From contig CAJUDU010000124.1 of assembly GCA_910584935.1 (NCBI GenBank), positions 1 to 5,176 on the forward strand: DNA of 5,176 nucleotides. Direction: 5' to 3'. Position 1 is the stretch's first letter; every line of letters begins with the position of its first letter. The notes beneath the pieces are model-generated. The model worked only from the letters and a program-made list of their open reading frames with translations, made no database searches and was not told the origin of the DNA. Of the stretch, positions 1 to 5,135 are shown piece by piece. The stretch is from an uncultured Butyricicoccus sp. GTDB taxonomy: Bacteria; Bacillota; Clostridia; Oscillospirales; Butyricicoccaceae. The translations under genes and the position numbers were made by a program.

Positions 1-46
1 GGATTCGGGACTTTCACCCGTTAGAACGTGCGCTCGCCGGGCGCAC
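1..46 (-). mobile_element. 5' end of a class C group II intron (partial, runs off left edge)
   Basis: Read on the minus strand from position 46, the sequence opens with GTGCGCCCGGC, which fits the GUGYG 5' splice-site consensus of group II introns and closely resembles the start of bacterial class C introns such as the Oceanobacillus iheyensis one. At 19 to 7 it continues with GGGTGAAAGTCCC followed by GAA, like the conserved GGGTGAGAGTCCCGAA of domain I in that class. The intron begins 4 nt after the T-tract of the terminator at 51-94, which is the known target preference of class C introns (just downstream of intrinsic terminator hairpins). Only 46 nt are present, so the reverse transcriptase/maturase ORF, domains V and VI and the 3' boundary lie outside the window. 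The class is inferred from the 5' end and the location; no coding part is visible. Confidence 0.8.
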
Positions 47-50
47 TTAT

Positions 51-94
51 AAAAAGGCTAACTGGCTGCCATCTGGCGCCAGTTAGCCTTTTTT
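51..94 (-). terminator. Strong intrinsic terminator, bidirectional in form
   Basis: A 16-bp perfect inverted repeat pairs 51-66 (AAAAAGGCTAACTGGC) with 78-93, with an 11-nt loop that can itself form a 3-bp GCC/GGC stem. In the minus direction the GC-rich stem ends in a run of T (55-51), and it starts only 4 nt after the stop codon of the XRE regulator gene, so it terminates that gene. The T-run on the other strand (89-94) would let it work in the plus direction too. The group II intron starts immediately beyond it, so the hairpin is also the likely insertion target. Confidence 0.9.
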
Positions 95-98
95 CTGT

Positions 99-539
99 TT
101 ACCGCTGCCAATGCCGCAGCTTGGGCAGCATTGCTTCTAAATATGTGCGTACCTGTTCGGGCGGCCAATTTTCATTTGCCATATGCCCCACTAGGAAATC
201 GGTAAGCTGTGCAAGGTCAGTATACACAAATTGCCCATCCGTATAACACCATTTGCAGTATTCTTCATTGAATGTGCCATCCGGTTCTTTACTGATCGAA
301 GAATCCTCAAGCGGCATTCCACAGCACTGACAAATCAGTTTGCGCGGCGACCCTAACAGCGTATTGATGGAAACATCAAATAACTTGGACAGCAGTTTTA
401 ATGTTTCGGTATTGGGTACAGTTTCACCGGTTTCCCAACGGGATACCGCCTGCCGGGTGACATAAAGTTTTTCCGCAAGTTCATCTTGTGATAAACCATT
501 TTGGGTGCGCAGTTTCAAGATGACAGCTTTTGTTTCCAT
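99..539 (-). CDS. XRE-family helix-turn-helix regulator with C-terminal zinc ribbon
   Basis: A 146-residue protein. Residues about 7-61 form an XRE/Cro-type HTH, with LSQDELAEKL as the first helix pair, the recognition-helix segment VTRQAVSRWETGETVP (27-42) and the usual tail ending in FDVSINTLL. Residues 70-146 match the 'putative zinc ribbon' found in many Clostridia and Bacilli: CQCCGMPL at 70-77 gives Cys70 and Cys73, and YCKWCYTDG gives Cys95 and Cys98, so the four zinc ligands are present. The C-terminal MLPKLRHWQR is also typical of that family. The ORF can extend 3 codons upstream (548), but the ribosome site AGGGAG (549-554) abuts that ATG and sits 9 nt from the ATG at 539, so 539 is chosen. 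It has its own promoter, ends at a strong terminator, and is likely a separate transcription unit. A DNA-binding role is well supported; its target, and whether it controls the neighbouring operon, is not shown. The zinc ribbon may sense metal or only stabilise the fold. Confidence 0.9.
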   Translation of the reverse strand: METKAVILKLRTQNGLSQDELAEKLYVTRQAVSRWETGETVPNTETLKLLSKLFDVSINTLLGSPRKLICQCCGMPLEDSSISKEPDGTFNEEYCKWCYTDGQFVYTDLAQLTDFLVGHMANENWPPEQVRTYLEAMLPKLRHWQR

Positions 540-548
540 GTTTATCAT

Positions 549-554
549 CTCCCT
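549..554 (-). promoter_or_regulatory. Ribosome binding site deciding the start of the XRE regulator
   Basis: AGGGAG on the minus strand lies 9 nt before the ATG at 539 but directly touches the ATG at 548. The spacing therefore favours 539 and drops the first three codons of the longer ORF. Confidence 0.75.
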
Positions 555-562
555 TTATGGAT

Positions 563-591
563 ATTATACGATCACAGCCGGAGGAAAACAA
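563..591 (-). promoter_or_regulatory. Sigma-70/SigA-type promoter of the XRE regulator
   Basis: On the minus strand a perfect -10 box TATAAT (568 to 563) lies 17 nt downstream of a weaker -35 box TTGTTT (591 to 586). The expected start of transcription is near 556, which gives a very short leader beginning almost at the ribosome site. The small inverted repeat GCAAC/GTTGC (592-606) just upstream of the -35 could be an operator half-site pair or part of the termination region of the upstream operon; which one cannot be told from sequence. Confidence 0.7.
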
Positions 592-608
592 GCAACGCGC
601 TGTTGCGA

Positions 609-638
609 ATGCCCCGGAAAAGGTTATTTCCGGGGCAT
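609..638 (-). terminator. 12-bp hairpin after the three-gene operon, probable terminator
   Basis: ATGCCCCGGAAA (609-620) pairs perfectly with TTTCCGGGGCAT (627-638) across a 6-nt loop, 17 nt downstream of the oxidoreductase stop codon. The stem is strong and well placed, but no run of T follows it in the minus direction (only ATTCGC). A second, weak hairpin (592-606) followed by TTGTTTT may help. It is called a terminator from position and stem strength; it could also act as an mRNA 3'-end stabiliser with incomplete termination into the XRE gene. Confidence 0.55.
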
Positions 639-655
639 AATATTACTGATTGTAT

Positions 656-1801
656 TTACTTTTCATCAACAGGAACCCAAATATTCCCTTGTTCATTTGA
701 CCGGAAACAAGCATCGACAAACCGTAACCCTGCCAAACCATCGTCAATGGTAGGATGCCGTAACGTGCCAGCGCTGGTGCCATCGCGTTTTGCAATCAAA
801 TGCGCACAATAGCTGTGATAAATATTGCCAAACGCTTCATAAAACCCTTCAGGGTGCCCCGCAGGCAGGCGGCATAATTCTAAACATGCTGGTGCATTAT
901 ATTCACGGTTCGCTGTAATCGTCCGCACCGGGCGGTTCAATGGCGCATAAATCAGCTCCATTGGCTGGGTATGCCGCCATTCGATGGAACCTTTATCCCC
1001 ATATACCCGGATTTTTACACCGCAATCTGTACCAGTGGCAATTTGTGATGCCCATAACATCCCTGGGATATTGCCTTCATATTGTAATAATACCTGAATA
1101 TCATGGTCAAGCGGGGAACCCTTATAATGGGTGAACCGTGCAAGCACTTGTTCCAAATGCAAACCCGTCATCCGGGAAATCAGTGCTTCTAAATGGGTGC
1201 CGATATCAGAACAACAAGCCGTGCTGCCTGCGCGCTTTGGGTCAAGCCGCCATACGGATTGATCACTTTTTTGCGCAACAGTGGATACAATCAGCCAATC
1301 CTGTGGATATTCCGCAATAATATTGATGATTTCACCGATTTCCCCTGCGTCAATCATTTCACGCGCCTGCCGGATGGCAGCATATGACGCATAGGTATAA
1401 GTGACACCAAATTCCAACCCTTTTTGCTGGGCAAGCTGCTTCAGCTGCTCCCCTTCGGCAAGAGTTAGGCAAATCGGCTTGTCACAAACCACATTGATGC
1501 CGTGTTCTAAAAAACATTTCGCAATCTCATAATGGGTATCTGTCGGCGTGACAATGGATACAAAATCAATGCCATCCGGGCGTTTGGACTCCGCATCTGC
1601 CATTTCGCGGAAATCCGCATAAACACGGGACAGATCATCCACATCCCAGGCTTTTGCGGTTTCCCGGTTTTTCTCCATATTCCGGGTGAAACATCCAGCA
1701 ACTAACCGCGCCAGGTTGTCCATTGTCGCGCCGCGCCGGTGGACATTGCCGATGAATGCACCATTGCCGCCGCCAACCATACCAAATCTTAGTTTTTCCA
1801 T
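656..1801 (-). CDS. Gfo/Idh/MocA-family NAD(P)-dependent oxidoreductase
   Basis: A 381-residue protein of normal family length. The N-terminal Rossmann fold starts with FGMVGGGNGAFIGNVHR (6-22), the dinucleotide-binding glycine loop of the inositol/glucose-fructose dehydrogenase family. SIVTPTDTHYEIA (82-94) is the conserved nucleotide-side loop. CDKPICLT (106-113) is the EKP catalytic-lysine motif with Asp for Glu, giving Lys108. SDIGTH (198-203) holds the Asp/His pair used in proton transfer by inositol-dehydrogenase-like members, and RLPAGHPEGFYEAFGNIY (311-328) is a C-terminal signature of sugar-type members. It should oxidise or reduce a hydroxyl/keto group on a polyol or sugar-like substrate; the substrate is not deducible. 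The start is supported by AAGGAAGG (1811-1818) 9 nt upstream. It is the last gene of the operon, 41 nt after the StiP-like gene, with no promoter seen between them. The context suggests it acts on the product of the lyase/PRTase enzymes, which is inference. Confidence 0.93.
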   Translation of the reverse strand: MEKLRFGMVGGGNGAFIGNVHRRGATMDNLARLVAGCFTRNMEKNRETAKAWDVDDLSRVYADFREMADAESKRPDGIDFVSIVTPTDTHYEIAKCFLEHGINVVCDKPICLTLAEGEQLKQLAQQKGLEFGVTYTYASYAAIRQAREMIDAGEIGEIINIIAEYPQDWLIVSTVAQKSDQSVWRLDPKRAGSTACCSDIGTHLEALISRMTGLHLEQVLARFTHYKGSPLDHDIQVLLQYEGNIPGMLWASQIATGTDCGVKIRVYGDKGSIEWRHTQPMELIYAPLNRPVRTITANREYNAPACLELCRLPAGHPEGFYEAFGNIYHSYCAHLIAKRDGTSAGTLRHPTIDDGLAGLRFVDACFRSNEQGNIWVPVDEK

Positions 1802-1810
1802 AACCTTTAT

Positions 1811-1818
1811 CCTTCCTT
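1811..1818 (-). promoter_or_regulatory. Ribosome binding site of the oxidoreductase gene
   Basis: AAGGAAGG on the minus strand, 9 nt before the ATG at 1801. A second AAAGG (1804-1808) is only 2 nt from the ATG and too close to be used. A separate strong site here suggests the third gene is initiated on its own, unlike the coupled first pair. Confidence 0.7.
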
Positions 1819-1842
1819 CATCTGCAAATTGATGCAGTTATT

Positions 1843-2892
1843 TTATGTATCTGCAAGGCGTTTGATGATGCCGCAAGCACGATAATGTTTGAGCGGATAG
1901 GTTTCAATGGGAACGTTTTTTTCCTGTGCAAGCCGGAATAAATGTTTTAAAGTACCATTTGAGGTTTCCCCTTCACGCACTAGAAGTTTCCAAGGCACAC
2001 GCCGCAATAAAACACGGGTTGCCTCCCCGATGCCCGGTTTGACAAAGTTGATATCCGATATGCCAAAATGCAATGCAATTTGTTTTGCCTCGGCAAGTCC
2101 AGTTCCGGTTAATTCTATTTCCGGCAGGTCGGGCGCAGTGGATAAACGCGCTGCAATGGCGCGCAAAAATGAATAGGAACGATCCTCAGCAGCAAGCTGC
2201 CCATAATATGCCGCGCCATGAAAATCATTTTGTCCAATGATATCTTTTCGCAGGAATGTGCGGCTAATCAGCCCAGATACCGTACAGTTTAAACAAGAAC
2301 TTGGAATTAACAAATCCATATGTGTCCCACATAATGGCGTCAAGTTTGCGGGGTCAGATAAAACCGCAAGGTCAGGGCTGACGCCAGGATAAACAGATAA
2401 TTCTTTTTGTAATTCCCGATAAATCGCGCCTTTGCCAGTCCAGCCGTCAACAAAGCGCAATTGTTCCGGCGCATAACGTGAAAGCAAATACCGCATGGCA
2501 TTGTGGTCAATCCCGCGCCCACGGATAATAGATATGGCATAATGCGGCACATTGATGCCATATTTGCGCTGCAATTGCCAGCGCAATAAAATGCCGATTG
2601 GGATACCAGCCCGTGCCAGTGAAACTAAAACCAAATTTTCCTGATGGATGTCATAAAGCAAATCGGCTGTCCTGCGGACAGCCGCTGCAACAGCATCCGC
2701 CTGTGTCACAAGCGCCTGTTCATAGGCTTCTAAATATGACGGTGCAGGCGTATATTCAAGCGGCAGCATTTCACAGTAATGGGTACCAGACTGAATATAT
2801 TTTTCCCGTTCAGCAGCGGGCAAAGGGGTGACAAGCCCAGTGATATCTTTAAGCAAAAGGATAACATCTTCAGAGCGGTAACTGGTTCTCAT
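1843..2892 (-). CDS. StiP-like protein: PRTase_1 phosphoribosyltransferase plus Pelota-like RNA-binding domain
   Basis: A 349-residue protein matching the family often labelled 'cysteine protease StiP' in databases but reinterpreted in Ter-system genomics as a phosphoribosyltransferase (PRTase_1) joined to a PELOTA_1 domain. Visible family features, in order: SYRSEDVILLLKDI (4-17) at the N-terminus, YCEMLPLEY (39-47), VSLARAGIPIG (90-100), SIIRGRGIDHNAMRYLL (121-137), the acidic-glycine loop FVDGWTGKG (147-155) likely to bind the PRPP phosphate, and CTVSGLISRTFLR (203-215). The C-terminal part GIGEATRVLLRRVP (287-300) and the following LLVRE are the Pelota/L7Ae-like RNA-binding signature. The ORF could start at 2898, but AGGTGA (2899-2904) touches that ATG and is 6 nt from the ATG at 2892, so 2892 is chosen. 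That start overlaps the upstream stop as ATGA, implying translational coupling. Family membership is clear from motifs; enzyme activity and substrate are inferred from published domain analysis, and no protease motif is evident. Confidence 0.9.
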   Translation of the reverse strand: MRTSYRSEDVILLLKDITGLVTPLPAAEREKYIQSGTHYCEMLPLEYTPAPSYLEAYEQALVTQADAVAAAVRRTADLLYDIHQENLVLVSLARAGIPIGILLRWQLQRKYGINVPHYAISIIRGRGIDHNAMRYLLSRYAPEQLRFVDGWTGKGAIYRELQKELSVYPGVSPDLAVLSDPANLTPLCGTHMDLLIPSSCLNCTVSGLISRTFLRKDIIGQNDFHGAAYYGQLAAEDRSYSFLRAIAARLSTAPDLPEIELTGTGLAEAKQIALHFGISDINFVKPGIGEATRVLLRRVPWKLLVREGETSNGTLKHLFRLAQEKNVPIETYPLKHYRACGIIKRLADT

Positions 2893-4964
2893 GGGCATTC
2901 ACCTGTACCAGATATAACAATAATATGCTGGTTTCCAGCTGCCTCTAAGGCAGCAAACAAACTTGTAAGCCCTTTGGCTTGCGGCACGGCATCGGTCACA
3001 ATAAATACAACATCATATTTTTGCAAATTATAGATATAAGTCGTACGGGTATTTTCATATAAACTGATTAGTTTATTGCGGCTGTGCAATGGATAATCCG
3101 CTTCTGCACTGACACAAATTGGACTGCGGGTAGTCGCGTGAAATTTTACATTTATGCCCTGCTGCTCCAGCGCATGGGCAGCACATAACCCAGGATACAT
3201 ACATTCTTCCGTGCCAAGCACCAAAATATTTTCCGCATTTTCCGGAAGTAATTGCAAAATCGTTTTGGCAGTATCCATGCCGGTTTGCTGGAAACGCTCA
3301 GCAACAGAAATATACCTGGGGCTGCATGATAACTTTAAGGACGGCACAGAAACCCATTTCGGCTGAATCCGATAGGTAAAATTAACTTCGCATGATAACC
3401 CATTGTATTCAAATTGCTCAACTTGTTTGGCAATTGCTCGGTTATCGGTGCGGCATAAATAATGCAGCCGAATGCCCTCCAAAAGGAAATTTAACCCTTG
3501 TTCGCCCTGCATACCATTTAATAGAGACGCAATATGTAACTGCACCTGGGGGCGCAGTCCAGTGCTATGTAAAACATCCAGCAAATGCCGAATGGTATTG
3601 CCGGTTGTCACTTCATCTTCTGCAAATACCAGATGGTCAATTTGGCTTAAAATCTGGGGCAGGTTTTTGCATGACAAACGCTGTTCAGCCGCATGGCTAT
3701 GGGTTTCTGAAAAATATAAAAATTCAGTATCCGGTAAGGTTTCACGGGTGGTTTGTAGATACCATGTTTTTCCGGTTATTCCGGCGGCAATGGCAGCGCC
3801 GATGGCGGTTGCCGTTTCGGCAAAACCGATGACAAGCGTTTTTTCCCAAGGCTGTATGGCAGCACGGACTTGGGCAGACAGGCGGTCAAAGACTGCCCGA
3901 ATGGCGGAAGGCCTTGCTGGAATATGTTTGCCCTGCAATGGATTTACAATCAAATAGGCGCGTTTGGTATTTTTTTCACGCTTTGCGGCTTTTGCTATTG
4001 GGCATGGCGGCAGTTCGGGAATACTGCCGCCATATTGTTCAGCCAGCGCAAGGGTTTTCCATGCCCAGCGTTCATGGGTTTTGAGTTCATTCATCCGGCT
4101 GCCCGCGGCACTTTTGGCAACAAAAGCGGTTTCATCTCCGCGGAGGGCTAATAACGCCTGCGCATCGGCGATATCCTCTGGGGCAGGGCAAAGCGATTGG
4201 TTCACCACTGAGATTTGGGCGGGATGAATCACAGTTTTACCGATGAAACCGCTTAATTTATCTTGTGCCAGTTCATGCCGTAAACCTTGCTGCCATGCGC
4301 CAGTATCGTCGTGAAAGTATTCCCAAACAGGGCCGGAAATCACATATTCTTGTGAAAAACAGGTAATAATATCACTTAAAATCGATTGTACACAACCGAT
4401 TTGATAAATGGTTTCATCCGGGCGGCGGCGCAAACCAAATTGCTTGCAAAAATCATTGCCGCCGACCCGCAGATTCAAAATATATGGTTTTGCTGGGATT
4501 AACATTTCACGAAGTGCATATAAAATCTGATGACGGGTACGCAAATCAACTAAATCTGTACTTTCAAGGATGGGCATAAAATAAAATGGTTTTTGCGCAT
4601 GGGCGTTATAATCGCATAAAATATCCAAATATTCAGCGGCATTGCCAGTGGAAAATTTGGGCGCAATAAACCCGGTGAGATATTCCGGGTCTAACTGCTG
4701 CATAAGCCAAGTCATTTGGGCGGCACTGCGCACGCGGATAAATAACAATGGATGATAAAACGTTTTGGCTGCATCGTGAATGCGGCGAATGGTTTCCACT
4801 GCTTGGAAGGCAGCTTCTTCGGCGGCAACATCGCTGATTGCATCTTCCAAACAAAGCGCTAAAGAATAAGGGATTGGAAATTGTTCTTCTATGACACTTT
4901 CGGCAACGGTTGGATGGTTTGCAGGCGTATAAAGCAATGCGCCAACAGCATAAGGGGAAAGCAT
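2889..4964 (-). CDS. Fusion protein: CitE-like C-C bond lyase, PRTase_2 phosphoribosyltransferase and TRSP domain
   Basis: A 691-residue protein of three parts. Residues about 1-315 are a TIM-barrel lyase of the HpcH/HpaI/citrate-lyase-beta type (the C-C_Bond_Lyase family of Ter loci): CLED at 38-41, FIRVRS 75-80, PILES 131-135 with likely metal ligand Glu134, LRVGGNDF 165-172 with Asp171, and GKTVIHPAQI 242-251. A Lys/Arg-rich linker (about 316-336) follows. Residues about 337-545 are the PRTase_2 family: NPLQGKHIP (341-349), the FAETATAIG loop (381-389), ETHSHAAEQ (420-428) and the PRPP-binding AEDEVTTGNT (448-457). Residues about 550-691 are the TRSP domain: LGTEECMYP (583-591), the namesake TTRSP (611-615), IYNLQKYD (644-651) and VTD (656-658). 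The frame is open up to 5156, but AAGGAAGT-type Shine-Dalgarno sequence (core 4975-4980) lies 10 nt before the ATG at 4964, and family homology begins at SPYAVGALLYTPA, so 4964 is chosen. It is first in the operon and overlaps the StiP-like gene by 4 bp. In Ter loci the lyase is, as I recall, usually a separate gene. The reaction and product are not established. Confidence 0.9.
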   Translation of the reverse strand: MLSPYAVGALLYTPANHPTVAESVIEEQFPIPYSLALCLEDAISDVAAEEAAFQAVETIRRIHDAAKTFYHPLLFIRVRSAAQMTWLMQQLDPEYLTGFIAPKFSTGNAAEYLDILCDYNAHAQKPFYFMPILESTDLVDLRTRHQILYALREMLIPAKPYILNLRVGGNDFCKQFGLRRRPDETIYQIGCVQSILSDIITCFSQEYVISGPVWEYFHDDTGAWQQGLRHELAQDKLSGFIGKTVIHPAQISVVNQSLCPAPEDIADAQALLALRGDETAFVAKSAAGSRMNELKTHERWAWKTLALAEQYGGSIPELPPCPIAKAAKREKNTKRAYLIVNPLQGKHIPARPSAIRAVFDRLSAQVRAAIQPWEKTLVIGFAETATAIGAAIAAGITGKTWYLQTTRETLPDTEFLYFSETHSHAAEQRLSCKNLPQILSQIDHLVFAEDEVTTGNTIRHLLDVLHSTGLRPQVQLHIASLLNGMQGEQGLNFLLEGIRLHYLCRTDNRAIAKQVEQFEYNGLSCEVNFTYRIQPKWVSVPSLKLSCSPRYISVAERFQQTGMDTAKTILQLLPENAENILVLGTEECMYPGLCAAHALEQQGINVKFHATTRSPICVSAEADYPLHSRNKLISLYENTRTTYIYNLQKYDVVFIVTDAVPQAKGLTSLFAALEAAGNQHIIVISGTGECP
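2899..2904 (-). promoter_or_regulatory. Ribosome binding site deciding the StiP-like start, inside the upstream gene
   Basis: AGGTGA on the minus strand pairs well with the 16S 3' end. It sits within the last codons of the lyase/PRTase gene, 6 nt before the ATG at 2892 and directly against the alternative ATG at 2898. The position supports the ATGA-overlap start. Confidence 0.7.
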
Positions 4965-4974
4965 TTTGATAGGA

Positions 4975-4980
4975 CTTCCT
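4975..4980 (-). promoter_or_regulatory. Ribosome binding site of the lyase-PRTase_2-TRSP fusion gene
   Basis: AGGAAG, within AAAGGAAG on the minus strand, lies 10 nt before the ATG at 4964. No comparable site precedes the upstream in-frame ATG codons (5013-5015 region or 5156), so this site sets the start and makes 4965-5156 a leader instead of coding sequence. Confidence 0.7.
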
Positions 4981-5075
4981 TTCGTTATTTCAAAAAAGAG
5001 GCTTGTTAGGATCATCAGTTCAGAATATAAAAAAAGCGCACAGGCTGCCAGCAATGATTTCTTCTTTGTCAGGAT

Positions 5076-5105
5076 ATCATAAAAGCAGGTAAAATACAAG
5101 TACAA
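5076..5105 (-). promoter_or_regulatory. Candidate sigma-70/SigA-type promoter of the three-gene operon
   Basis: On the minus strand a -35 box TTGTAC (5105 to 5100) and a -10 box TATGAT (5081 to 5076) are separated by 18 nt. Five of six -10 bases and four of six -35 bases match consensus. Transcription would start near 5069, leaving a leader of about 105 nt before the ATG at 4964. Within the leader there is a T7 run (on the minus strand, about 5036-5030) but no convincing stem before it, so no attenuator is called. A promoter further right, outside the window, is possible as well. Confidence 0.45.
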
Positions 5106-5135
5106 ATGTCCTGGGTTTTGACGGGCAAGCATTAC

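Noticed and set aside
51..93. Possible integron attC site, because GTTAGCC/GGCTAAC and GCCTAAT-like boxes occur in the two hairpins
   Set aside because: The boxes do not fit the RYYYAAC/GTTRRRY consensus, arms are perfectly paired without the unpaired bases of attC, and a T-run with a preceding stop codon makes a terminator the simple explanation.
592..606. GCAAC/GTTGC hairpin followed by TTGTTTT as an independent terminator
   Set aside because: The stem is only 5 bp and the T-rich tail overlaps the -35 box of the XRE promoter; kept only as a possible helper or operator.
1822..1855. CTGCA/TGCAG inverted repeats between the StiP-like and oxidoreductase genes as an internal terminator
   Set aside because: Stems are only 5 bp, AT-rich loops, no T-run follows in the minus direction, and a ribosome site comes straight after; they are likely chance.
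3392..3957. Plus-strand open frames of 146 and 161 codons opposite the fusion gene
   Set aside because: They lie wholly antisense to well-conserved PRTase_2 motifs, have no recognisable domains and no good ribosome site; they are shadows of the real gene.
5030..5060. T-run preceded by GC-rich sequence in the operon leader as an attenuator
   Set aside because: No stem of more than 3-4 bp with a workable loop could be drawn before the T-run.
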